Shown here: positions 49,998 to 61,107 of the stretch, in pieces
Numbering within the stretch: the stretch's first letter is position 1
Layout of the letters: the number at the start of each line of letters is the position of its first letter
NCBI GenBank assembly: GCA_032821775.1
Contig: JAVLRN010000002.1
Coordinates: forward strand, 2,170,001 to 2,234,000
Source of the DNA: Sanguinoderma infundibulare
Lineage: Eukaryota; Basidiomycota; Agaricomycetes; Polyporales; Polyporaceae
Length of the DNA: 64,000 nt
Direction of reading: 5' to 3'
Notes under the pieces: generated by a model
The model's database searches: none
Told to the model about the DNA's origin: nothing
The model's input: the letters and a program-made list of their open reading frames with translations, nothing else
Position numbers and translations under genes: made by a program

Positions 49998-50663
49998 CGT
50001 GGAAACTCGGTCTGAGGAGTGGTAGCAACCGTACGACGACAACTCGACCGTGACAAGTATTAATATTAAGATTCCCTACTGACACGACGTCCAGTGGCGT
50101 TGTTTGTTCATATTAGGATCCAAAGCCTCCGCCTTCCTCTTTCGTGTCCTTCCTCTTACGACTCCCGAGGCTCATGCCTTCCTCTGAACACCCGGAGGAG
50201 TTCATACCGCATGTTTCTTCGCCCTCTAGTCGCCCGGGAATCTCCCTTGCCCCTCAGGCTGGTAGTAGCTCCGCTCGCTCGTAGTTCGTATGTAAGTCTC
50301 ACTTGGGCTGGCGAGGTACTGCGGCCAACTTGGTGTCATGTGCATTCCCCTGATCTACACTCCTTCTGAATGCCATACTCAGGATAATCTCCTTCAATGC
50401 ATGGGTCGTTCGCAAACATCATGGTCCATATATATCATTTGAAACCCGTTTGTACAATTTCGAGATCCAAGGAATCCAATCGAAGCGTTCAGTAACCAAC
50501 ATCTCACCGCTACTGGAAATCTTCATACGAACATCAGAACCCTGCCAAAATGTTAGTGGCCTTCAGCCCACGACGTCGGTCACTCCTCGCCGAAGAAGTC
50601 ACATCGCATAACTTGACATCCAACAAACAGCTTCAAGCCGTGAACATCGCGCTGAGCTGCAAA
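49998..50663. other. Intergenic, nothing recognisable
   Basis: Promoter side of the reductase and 3' flank of the WD40 gene. The ORF 50094-50369 is a Ser/Leu/Arg-rich frame without motif. Confidence 0.45.
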
Positions 50664-53045
50664 CTAGGCTTTGGTCACCCTTCGACCATTGACGAATTCA
50701 TCGACATGACGACTTCGGAAGCTTCCCACGCGATCCGCACCGCAGATGCACAAAGACACATTGTCGGGAGAAAACGCCAGACGGCCCACGACGAACGTCT
50801 CGGTGAGCACCCCAACTATCGTCCCGTCACTAGTCTTCCACAGCCGCAGCGTCTGCCGCTCAGAAACCGCCACATATTTCCCGTCATGCGAGAAGCATGC
50901 GACGGGTGTCGAACGGAGGCCGCCGTTCAACTGCAGCGAAGACACCTTCGCGCCGCTGAATGTGTGGCACACGAAGAGCACCTTGCTAGCGGTCTCCCGA
51001 GAGAGCATCAGCGTGCCGTCCGGCGAGAAGGCGAGAATTTCGCACAGGCTTCGCAGGACGACCTCTTGGCCTGTGGGGAGGTCCCACGCGTGGACCTTCT
51101 TGTCCTCGCCGAACGCGACGGCGACGCGTGAGCTAAGGGGGTTGAACGTGACTTGGTGGAGGACGTCATGGGTGCCCTGCGGGCTCCGGATGAGCTTACA
51201 TAGCTCGCCTGTGGCCATCTCCCAGATGCAGGTCGGGGAACCACGTCCGCCGCCTCCGGCGATCCAACGACCATCGGGGGATATGAGGAGAGACCAGGCG
51301 ACGAAAAGTTCGTCTTTGAGGACGTCGAGGAGGCGGACTTGCTGGAACCTCTCCGCGTCCCAGACACGTAAGATCCTGTCGTGCGACCCGGACGCGAGTA
51401 GAGTGCCGTCCGGGGACCACGCGCAGCTCGTGACGACATTGCCGTGGCCTTCGAGCGTCGCGATCGGATGAATGTTCTCTTCGGAGAGGTCCCAGATGAC
51501 TAGGTCCAGGCCTCGTGTGTCCGCAGATGCCAAGAAGCGGCTGTTCGGGGAGAATGCTAGGCACCGCACGCGGGCTTTGTGTGCCTCCCAGCGCCGACTG
51601 GCTACGTGAGGCGTCCTCACGTCCCATATACTGATAGTGCCGTCGTCTGAACCTGTGGCGACCCATTTGCCATCCGGCGAGACCGCCAGACACGGTGGCC
51701 CACCATCGTGACCAGGAATGCGCGATGCATCGCGATCACCTGAAAGTGTGGTAACTGAGGGACAATCACAAACTATATGAATGGTCTAACACCTACGCGT
51801 CGGAAGCTCCACCTTCAGGATCCCTCGCCGATATATTTGGGGGAAGTACTTTTCGAACGAGCTTGTCCAGAATTCCACCTTGTCATTCTGGAGCCATCCC
51901 TTTGCGAACGGACGGAATAAGATGCTCTGGAGACTGCGGATACCGAGGACCATCTGCTCGAGTTGGCTGTAGTACGGGTGGAGTGTCGCGTCCTCTTGCA
52001 AATACCAGCCGAGCTCTTCGAGCTTGAAGTTGTGCAGCTCGATCTCGAGCTCTTTGATTTCCGCGGCGAGGATCCCTGTGAGCGACGAAGCGACGCTCTG
52101 CATCATCTCGATCGGCGCATCAGCATCGTCGGGGCGAAACGACAATGTCAGGGTCCGGAGGCTGAAGAGCTTCGTGATCGCATTTTGTATGTGCGCTGGG
52201 AAGACGCTCGATAAGCAGCCGCAAAAACATTCGAAGGAAAAACTAACCAAGCCCCCCGATCTCGCGCCTCACTACTAGGTAGAGGATCGTCAACGATGGT
52301 TGCGTCACCTCCAGTAGAAGTCCCACGACGAGCGTATCAGTGTGGAACAGCTGCACCTCCGGGACTTCCCTGACCTGGTCGAACTATTCGTAGTTGCGCG
52401 GGACGTATCGTCAAATTAATTTTCGGGACAAATGGGAGACGAGACTTACGGACAACTCAGTCAGCGACCGCATCTCCTTGAACAAGCGACTCTTGACAGG
52501 ACCCAGCGCGACTGTTGCGCCCTCCTTCACTTTCACATCATAGCAGCGCAGAGTCTGGATGTTCGAGAACGCGGACAGGAGCCTCGCGAACTCGGCGAGG
52601 CTCGAGAATGAGATGGATACAATGTCGAGCCTGCGGATGCCCTTCGCGTGTGCCTTCAGGGATGACAATGCCTTGACGTTCCACGAGAGACACTCGCGCT
52701 CCCGGCTGACGTCCAGGCGGTTCAGCATCTTCCAGTGGTACAGGTGAGGTAGCTGCTTGATAAGCTCGATCGGGACGATCGCCAGCAGCGAGTCGGACAT
52801 GGAGTCGATGTTCGACGTGCGGATGGCCACAGATCGCACGGCATAGCATACGTAGGGTTTGGCGGCGAGAAGATTACAAAAGGCATCAAGGTCGGCCTTG
52901 GTCCAGAGGCGCACCGAGGCAAAAAGATGGTAGCGGGCGCGGGGATAGAGGCGGCGGCAGGTGAGGGAAAGGTTGCGGAGTGATTGAACGTCGTCTCGGA
53001 GGTGGTCGATAATCTCTTCCTCGAGCTCCAGTGCGAGGGAGGGGG
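50664..53045 (-). CDS. F-box / WD40 repeat protein, 5' end missing
   Basis: The first readable exon begins LALELEEEIIDHL ... LRNLSLTCRRLYPRARYHLF, an F-box. Leucine-rich middle exons follow (52,900-51,800; LPHLYHWKMLNRLDVSRE, LFSLRTLTLSFRPDD). An intron with donor GTAGGTG (51,800) links ELPT to RDRDASRIPGHDGGPPCLAV, and about seven WD40 units follow: VRCLAFSPNSRFLASAD, VVTSCAWSPDGTLLASGSHD, LLISPDGRWIAGG, ILAFSPDGTLMLSR, VACFSHDGKYVAVSE, RLAFSPDNVSLCICGAD. It is a likely SCF ubiquitin-ligase adaptor. No ATG precedes the F-box: the frame meets a stop at about 53055, where the repeat region begins. A small upstream exon is the alternative to truncation. Confidence 0.7.
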
Positions 53046-53084
53046 TAGGTATTCAGTCATATGGATACATCGCTAGTGGTACTC

Positions 53085-53352
53085 ATCCAACCTAGGGATG
53101 CATCCGTACTACGGATGATAGATGCATCCATTTTACATGACTTACCGTGCAGAATGGATGCATCCATTCTGCTCAAATGATCATGTATAACAGATGCATC
53201 CATTATACTCGAATTATCATGTATAATGGATGCATCCTGACTGAGGAGTACTTTGCACACAGGGTGGCGTGACCATCGGACGTGAGAACCACCGTCGGGA
53301 GAGCAGAGTCAGTTTGCCCAATGCATCCGTGCACATTACGGATGCATTCTGT
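53085..53352. repeat. Cluster of GGATGCATCC-type motifs at the palindrome's left edge
   Basis: Seven short sites around ATGCAT occur here. One is the perfect 20-base palindrome AGAATGGATGCATCCATTCT (about 53152). Others read AGGGATGCATCCG, AGATGCATCCA, CAGATGCATCC and AATGGATGCATCCTG. A smaller set (CGGATGCATC, three sites) marks the right edge at 55404-55450. Confidence 0.7.
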
Positions 53353-53390
53353 GATAGCCGCCCATCCAACAGCCAAATGTCTGAACAAAA

Positions 53391-53470
53391 GCACTCACTG
53401 GGATTTGAACCGCTGACCTCCAGCAACCCAGTAAGCACATGAGCCAATTTGACCACTGAACTAACATGCC
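53391..53470 (-). other. tRNA-like Pol III unit, left arm
   Basis: On the minus strand TTAGTTCAGTGGTC resembles the A box and GGTTCAAATCC the B box, 30-40 bases apart as in tRNA genes. The acceptor ends (GGCATGT and GTGAGTGC) pair poorly and the T stem does not close, so it is not a functional tRNA. It may be the head of a tRNA-derived SINE. Confidence 0.5.
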
Positions 53471-55280
53471 TTTTTCACTAATTTTAAGTAATCAATCTAT
53501 ATAGTGAAAGTCAGCCGCCCAACCCTTCGGCCATGTTCCTTCCCAATAGGGAAGGTCCCTATTAAGCATATGTTCTTGGAGCTGTTCTGAGGTCAATACT
53601 AATCCGATTTTGTTCGTTTTAGGCTTGTTTTGTTCGTGCTTTTAAGGTAGTTTCAACGCGTCCAACAGTATATTATTAGGTGAGCTATTGACTGCTCTAT
53701 CAGGCATACAATGGTCGCCTCAAGCAGGTAAAGAATGATGTATATCTCTATCGATTCTCCACGTATCTATTCGTGCAATGGCTCGTTGGAACCGCGTTAC
53801 GAACGCGGTTCCAACGAGCCCTTGAACGTATGAATCCGTCCATCCGTTGCTGAGATATGCTGACCCTCTCCTCCTGCCAGGAGGACAGGTTGCCATATCT
53901 CAGGATTGAGACCTCTGATTTGCGTCAGTTTTGTTGCTAACAATATCTACATGTCACCAGTGCATGGGAACCTCTATTTTCCGCCGCTGCATTCCCTGTA
54001 TACATTTCAGAAAGGTGAGTCCTGTCCCCCGGCGCTTACCCCATTTTCACCAAGATATCTCTGTCCCACATTGCGTCCCCTCAGATTTCTATGCCTCATC
54101 GGAAAGCTGCGATTCAGGGCTTTCCAACGAGCCCCATATCGCCTATGTACAATAGCTATAACAGCCAAAATTCATGTCCCTTTCTCCTCCCCCCTGTGTG
54201 CTTAAAGTTTTGCATACAAGTCGCCCAAATGCCCGCCAATCGTCATGTATTATACCTCGTTTGAATCAGGAAATATATGGCTTTCAAACAAGCCAAAAAA
54301 GACCAAAATCCACCCAGAACTCCCAAAGATACAGATTTCAGAACCCGGGAGCTAGCCTAAGGCAGCCATCATGCAGTGCAATGTTACATGGACAGTCGCC
54401 ATCTGGGTTCTGAAATCTGTATCTTTGGGAGTTCTGGGTGGATTTTGGTCTTTTTTGGCTTGTTTGAAAGCCATATATTTCCTGATTCAAACGAGGTATA
54501 ATACATGACGATTGGCGGGCATTTGGGCGACTTGTATGCAAAACTTTAAGCACACAGGGGGGAGGAGAAAGGGACATGAATTTTGGCTGTTATAGCTATT
54601 GTACATAGGCGATATGGGGCTCGTTGGAAAGCCCTGAATCGCAGCTTTCCGATGAGGCATAGAAATCTGAGGGGACGCAATGTGGGACAGAGATATCTTG
54701 GTGAAAATGGGGTAAGCGCCGGGGGACAGGACTCACCTTTCTGAAATGTATACAGGGAATGCAGCGGCGGAAAATAGAGGTTCCCATGCACTGGTGACAT
54801 GTAGATATTGTTAGCAACAAAACTGACGCAAATCAGAGGTCTCAATCCTGAGATATGGCAACCTGTCCTCCTGGCAGGAGGAGAGGGTCAGCATATCTCA
54901 GCAACGGATGGACGGATTCATACGTTCAAGGGCTCGTTGGAACCGCGTTCGTAACGCGGTTCCAACGAGCCATTGCACGAATAGATACGTGGAGAATCGA
55001 TAGAGATATACATCATTCTTTACCTGCTTGAGGCGACCATTGTATGCCTGATAGAGCAGTCAATAGCTCACCTAATAATATACTGTTGGACGCGTTGAAA
55101 CTACCTTAAAAGCACGAACAAAACAAGCCTAAAACGAACAAAATCGGATTAGTATTGACCTCAGAACAGCTCCAAGAACATATGCTTAATAGGGACCTTC
55201 CCTATTGGGAAGGAACATGGCCGAAGGGTTGGGCGGCTGACTTTCACTATATAGATTGATTACTTAAAATTAGTGAAAAA

Positions 55281-55360
55281 GGCATGTTAGTTCAGTGGTC
55301 AAATTGGCTCATGTGCTTACTGGGTTGCTGGAGGTCAGCGGTTCAAATCCCAGTGAGTGC
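55281..55360 (+). other. tRNA-like Pol III unit, right arm
   Basis: Mirror copy of the unit at 53391-53470, reading rightwards, outwards from the palindrome centre. A-box-like and B-box-like motifs are unchanged. Confidence 0.5.
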
Positions 55361-55430
55361 TTTTGTTCAGACATTTGGCTGTTGGATGGGCGGCTATCAC
55401 AGAATGCATCTGTAATGTGCACGGATGCAT

Positions 55431-57013
55431 CTGTAACGCTACGGATGCATCCCACGGTTGGATGAGCACCGTGTGGGATGCTTCTGAGTGACTGAAGCTG
55501 CTCGGAGGGGGACATGGTGGGGTAATTGATGGACACACCAGTACATGAGGTGCCTGTTAAGGTCGACAAGAGATTGGCAACGTAATTCGGATGGTGATAC
55601 AGAGGAAGCTTCTGTAAAGGCGCCTCGAGTCGCATCGGAACTTCCTGTGAGAACTACGGTAACAAGTCTTTGACCTTCTCGTTGAGCGTCCGCCGCGGAG
55701 CCCTTGTTGAATTCTTCAGGATACTTATGAGGGTTTTGCGCGTGGATGAGCGGCATATATCTGGTGCCATCTGCTTGCTGACGTGAGACGGAAACATGCA
55801 TGATAGAAAGGGTTAGATGGGAGCATGCGGGGGTGATATACGAGAAAGACCTTTTCGAGGAACTCGCAAACGGTAAAAGATTCGTACAGGGTACACCCTC
55901 TGCACTCGATCGGAGGGACGACACCGCTCAGGCTGATCGCTGGGAGGGATACCAGGGGCTATTCATCTCGCGGTTGCGCGATTGAGAATGTCTGCATATG
56001 ACGAGGTATGACGCAGACAGCTGGGGGAGACCTCGATCCTACGATACGGGAGGCGGGATCCATTTTCATCTTTGTACTTGGTTTCTATGCTGCACAGAGT
56101 GAGAATTATTGGAAGGACAACATTCTTAACGTTCAGTGAGACTCAGAATATTTGCACTAGGAAGTCTGAAGATGACACTGGCATACCTGGATGACGAGCA
56201 AACCTTGACTATTTTGCATTCAACGCCAGCCATGACAAGGCTGGTGAGTATACCTCATTCGATGGCGCGAGACGGAATGCAATCGAGTGTTTCTTAGCAA
56301 GTTGTACTGGCAGGATGGGGGAGTGGCTGCCACACCGTAATGGAAGCGCACAATTGGCCTGTGGGGGATGAGAGTGGGCAAATGCCGCCACGGGGAGCTT
56401 TGTTACGGTATTATTATAGGCCCGGGGCGTCCCATTTCCTAAACCGGTATCTCCCGTTGTCGCGCTAGCCTGAGGTTTCGCCAGCGTTTCGCCTTGAAGA
56501 TGATCATTCCACAAGGTCCGAAGAGACAGTCCTCACAGGTGCTTTTTGTTACCTCCGGATGTCAGTCCTATTTAACAAACCTTTCCATTTGCGTCCAGCG
56601 CGCCGTGACCCCTACAATGCTGAGTGGATTGCTCTGGAACACGAGTCGACTCGCATAAGCATTCAAGTTCACCTCTTTCGCTTCCTTCTCTTGTTGAGGT
56701 CAAACATCATATATCAACACATATTCCTGAAAACATTTGAACGATATTTTCCATGACCAAAGTCTCCCTTTCATGGGGTCGGGGATGCATGAACCGCGAG
56801 GCTGTCAATCGCTCTCCGACTCAGTTTACGGCCTATCACACTATCTAAAGGCATTCTTGTCCCGAGCGTTTCCAAGGAAATACAGACCGCTTTGATGTAA
56901 ACACAAAGCATTATTGATGCTCAGGCAATTTTCCTGACATCCGCTTTGGGGCGCCGCCAACCCTTCCGGCAGCAAACCTGTCCGGATCTCAAGACACTAG
57001 GTTGTGGTCCAGG
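55431..57013. other. 1.6 kb with no recognisable gene
   Basis: Minus-strand ORFs 55309-55635, 55439-55924 and 56209-56514 have no motif. None resumes the F-box gene that ends at the other side of the palindrome. Confidence 0.45.
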
Positions 57014-57020
57014 TATAAAA
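57014..57020 (+). promoter_or_regulatory. TATA box of the cyclin-like gene
   Basis: TATAAAA lies 35-41 bp before the ATG at 57055. Confidence 0.7.
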
Positions 57021-57054
57021 TCACGTATTGAGCTTTCAAATCCTCACAATCGCC

Positions 57055-58006
57055 ATGTCTCAGACTATGTCATCATGGTCACCGCTCGAGGTCCGCCCTG
57101 CTGACTCCCTCCATCCTCTGGCAGACATCTGCGCACGATTTTTGATTAACCAGTTTTTTGTCTTCACTTACCCCATCCCTCCGTACTGGCCACTTAACGG
57201 CCTCCTCACCTGTATCCCATCCCTGGCATACTTCGTCAACGGCGTGCTTCGGCTCGGGAAACCCTACGACCGCATTGAGTCCGCCGTCTTTATCGCTCTC
57301 TATTTCGCCGGAGTCCTCCAACAGCACTTCCGTGACCGCCTCAAACCCGACGATGCCTTATCGGTGTACCGCGTTCTCATCGCCGCGTGTGCCATCACGG
57401 TAACTACGACTCACCCCTGCCTCCCCATGCCCGACTGGGGCAGCTGCACGAGAGGATTCATCGAACCTGCCCAGATCAAGAGGGACATCAAGGTCATCCT
57501 CGGCCTCCTCGACCGCCGGGTGATAGTCGACCCTTCGAAGAACGAGGCTTTCAAAAATGATGTCATCCGCATCTTCTGTCGCGACGGCCCGTATCCGACC
57601 CTTCACGGCTTCAGCCTGCCCAACGCCGTCGACGCCCAAAGCATCCTGCGGTCGGGACTCGCGCTGGCGCCCCTTCCCATCGTGGCTCAGCCCCCACCCG
57701 GACTCTCGACGGACGCCTCCTCGCAATCTCGTACAATGACGGGCGGGCATGGGTATTGTCCTGATCAGGTCCGAGCTCTCTCTACTAGTTGTTTCAACCA
57801 CGCTAATAACGCCCCCCACCTCCTCCCGTCACGACGGAATACAGGCCGTGGTGTTGTTGAACGCCAACCCCACCCAGCCCGATGCCTCCCAGGGTCCTGG
57901 TCTGACCACCATCGTCAAGTCGTCCTCAGCACTCGCGAATTGGAATGAAGGGCGTCCGCCTCCGCCGCTACCTCGTTCTTCAGGCATAACGAAGAGATGG
58001 TGGTAG
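57055..58006 (+). CDS. Small cyclin-like protein
   Basis: Exons 57055-57768 and 57845-58006 join in frame (291 residues). The first 120 residues resemble one cyclin-box half: LADICARFLINQFF, LTCIPSLAYFVNGVLRLGKP, ESAVFIALYFAGVLQQHF, DDALSVYRVLIAACAIT. Later residues (IKRDIKVILGLLDRRVIVDP) have no clear match. The likeness is to PCL-type cyclins such as the gene at 23527, but the GHRLF/KYLNDD core is not present. CDK binding is therefore unsure. The start is the ATG just after the TATA box; an upstream frame without ATG is ignored. The tail PPPPLPRSSG is proline-rich. Confidence 0.55.
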
Positions 58007-61000
58007 TAATTCCTGTGTACGAGTTAACCAAAGATGTGCGAGCATACAGACAGGAACGTGGTTCTGCGAGTCACGCCTCTGCAGTAATTGCATGACAGTG
58101 AGACCCGTTCGCTCGCCTTGTATCATGTGATCTTTGCCTCGAATGGCCAGTTTACTTGCCCATATCCTCATCGACAATGAAGGCCACGTCGTCCTCAGCA
58201 ACTTTGGGTACGCGCACGCTTTCAGACACCCAGTCGAAGAGCAGTCATGGCGTGGCGCCGGCAATCCCGAGTGGGAGCTCCCCGAGAACCTTGACGTCGA
58301 CAGCCATCGTAAAGCTGGCGGTGGCGACATGACCAAATGCTACTGCGGCACGCTCGGCTATATGGCACCCAAAGTCTTTGGCCCAGACATCGAGGGTGGC
58401 TTCTATTTTCGCAGCATGGACTGCCCACATGGATGGCATTCGTATACCGCTGACATCTTCTCTGTGGGCGTTGTCTTGTACGAGCTTCTTGAAGGAAAGG
58501 TAAGCTCAATTCTATGCCATATTTTGTGCCCTTGCTGATCAAATTATTATGTCAGCTCCTGTATGGCATGGATCCAACTGTTGACAAGGAGTTCGAAATC
58601 ATGTTGTGCTTGTACAGGGACGACGAGCTCTGCAAGTTCAATTCGGGGGTGAGCAAATGTGTCAGGGACATGATCCATCGAGTGCATTGTCCTCATGCAT
58701 GGTTGATGACATCCGCTGACCCCTTGCATGTAGATGGTGGCAAGGGAGCCTGAACGGCGTGCCAGGTGGAACGTGATTAAGACTCATCCTTGGTTCAAGG
58801 GCGTGTACATACCTCGCATTCTCTCCTGTTGTCCTCTGCTCACCTGAATTGGGGACTAGCAACTGGGATGCAGTCATGCCCCAGAAGGAGGCCTCATACC
58901 GAGCTCTCGCGTGCATTGACTGCGTTCGCGTCCAAGAGGGCCTCCAGGCCGCCGTGGTCAACATTCCAGGAATGTTTGGCAATGTCTACTCAAGCGAAGA
59001 CTCACCATACTTTGGTCCGTACATGTCTTCCAACCACCTGCTGGACCTCGGCTCGCTCGAGTGCAACATGGATGAGGTTTTCCTGCCCGATGGGTGTCCA
59101 GGGGTGGATGAGTGCCCTGGTGCGGAATTGTGGAGGCACCACTGCGCCTCTCTAGAGTGCTGCCTCCAGGAGCCTCAGCAAGCAGAGGACCAGGCCACCA
59201 GTGTCCCTTCCGCAGTGCCTACGATCATCATTACCATGCCATCTTCCGATCTCTCTTTCAGAACTCTGACAGCAAGTCCTTCGCGTTCAGCCAGCAACCC
59301 CTTTGAGCCGTCCAACAGTATCCCCCTCTCAGTGGGCACTGAGTTCACAGATGCACCCTCTTCCGAGGTGCACTCTACACCTGAGGACGAAGGCAGCTCT
59401 TCCCAGTGTATCATCACGGATTCCTTTTACGTTCCCGCTTTGTCAGATGGCCCCACAACCATTATCAGCTCGATGGTCTCTGCGAGCAGTCCCTCAACAG
59501 ACTGCAACAATCTTGACTCCACCCCCCTCGAGCCATGTGAGAGCATCACATCAGGAAAACCCTCCCAAGCTAATTCAATGGAATTAGTACAACTATGATC
59601 TAATGAAGCTACTTCAATCTAATTTGATCTAATTCAGCCATCTGAGTACTAACATTGTACTAACATGCAGGGACACCTTTATAATTGTAATAATATGCAC
59701 TATCATCTCAGACAGGAACAGTAGTTGTACTAATTAGTACTACTTTTGCACTACTTTAGACCTATTTTCATGTATTGGGACAATCAAAGCATTCTGGTAT
59801 GGTTGGGTGCTTTGACATCACATTCTGCATTATTCACAGCACAGATGACAGTGAGGAATGGCATCATAAGCCACACTATGTAACAACAGCGACAAACATG
59901 CACTACAACATGCATAGATCATACATATCAAGATAAACAAGAACACAAGCTGACACTTCTATGCATGAGGCAAGGGGGAGGAGAGAGAATGAGCACAGTG
60001 CAGCGGAGGGTAAGCGAAGTAGCCCTGTGCGGGGTTAAAGTTGTAGTTGTCAACGGAAGGGAGCTGGATCATGCTGCACACATGAGGGATCCAGCCAGCA
60101 CCCATGTAGTCCTCTGCAGGGTGGGGAGACGTTGATGAACGTTGAGATGGGTGCTCAGATAGAGGTCTGCTGAGGTGGCAGGTGGGGATGTCGAAAGGAT
60201 GGGGCGATGGCGACGAGGATGCCACAGTTGACAGCCCTCAGGGAAGAAGCCGCAGCAGGCAGATGATGGAGAGCAAGGGCGAGGGGACTGAATGTCAGTA
60301 CTCACCACCCTATGATCCCTGCCTACACCCACATTCGATCCTCCTTGTTATTGTCCTCTTTGTCCTCCACAGCCTCGCTGTCACCCCCCTCCTGCGCCTC
60401 ATGTTGTCCCACTGCCCGCAGACGGTCGCACATTGTGGATACGTGGCAGTTGACTGGCCCTCAGGGATGGTCCATGGAGAAGGAAGGCGCCAGGGCGAGT
60501 AGGTGGCAGCGGAGGACATGGAGAGGGAGAAAGGGTGATCGGATGTCGCATGTTTAGCATGACGGTGTGAGAAAGAGACGCATCAGGCGGACGTACGTGT
60601 AGCTTTGTGAGGAAGGTAGCTTGTGGCTTCGTGGGTTGCTGCTGTGGCGTGCCATCTGATTTTGTTGGGGAGGCGTCGTCCTGCTTGGAAACGAGAGCCA
60701 TCGTCATTGGAGTGGTAGTAGCTACCACCCCTACAATATCTGGTTAGCAGGAGTGAAGGACAGCATAGAGAAAGAACGTACTTGTTGATGTAGTGGTAGC
60801 CGTGACCACCACTCTCAGAGACGCGATGGTCATAGTTGTTTCCCTGGAACATATGAATGAGTCAAAGCTTGCGGACCCCAAAGACGTCAGAGAACCTACC
60901 TGCTCGTTTGTCCTGTGGGATGTAACCTCGTAGTCCCCACCGGTGTACTGGTTGGTAGGCACTGTGTGAAAACATTGAGTTGATGAAAGCAAACAGATGA

Positions 61001-61047
61001 AAGTGGACTGTGATTCATGAGGGGAGGGCTGGGAGGACACGTCGGTG

Positions 61048-61107
61048 GAAGTCTTAGATGCTCAATTCGGTGGCATGTTGCCACCGAATCGAGCATCTAA
61101 GACTTCA
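61048..61107. repeat. Central hairpin of TE-B
   Basis: AGTCTTAGATGCTCAATTCG is followed by GTGGCATGTTGCCAC and then CGAATCGAGCATCTAAGACT: arms of about 27 bases with one mismatch and a loop of only a few bases. It is more perfect than the TE-A copy. Confidence 0.8.

Larger units (their letters stand above)
53321..55430. repeat. 2.1 kb near-perfect palindrome (two 1,026 bp arms, 58 bp loop)
   Basis: The left arm 53321-54346 is repeated inverted at 54405-55430. Every base pair compared sums to 108751, so there are no net indels, and I found one C/T difference (left ACGGATGCATTCTG against right CAGAATGCATCTGT). The ORFs at 53906-54205 (+) and 54546-54845 (-) are identical mirror images and are not credited as genes. 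Each arm contains a 41-base perfect hairpin (53780-53820; 54931-54971) and a tRNA-like unit. No transposase or RT is present. It could be a foldback element or an inverted insertion pair; an assembly error is the main alternative. Confidence 0.9.

Noticed and set aside
53391..53470. True tRNA gene
   Set aside because: A and B boxes are present but the acceptor and T stems do not pair, unlike the real tRNA-Thr at 20614-20685.
53906..54205. 99-residue ORF and its identical mirror at 54546-54845
   Set aside because: It looks doubly conserved only because the palindrome arms are identical; no motif, promoter or splice support.
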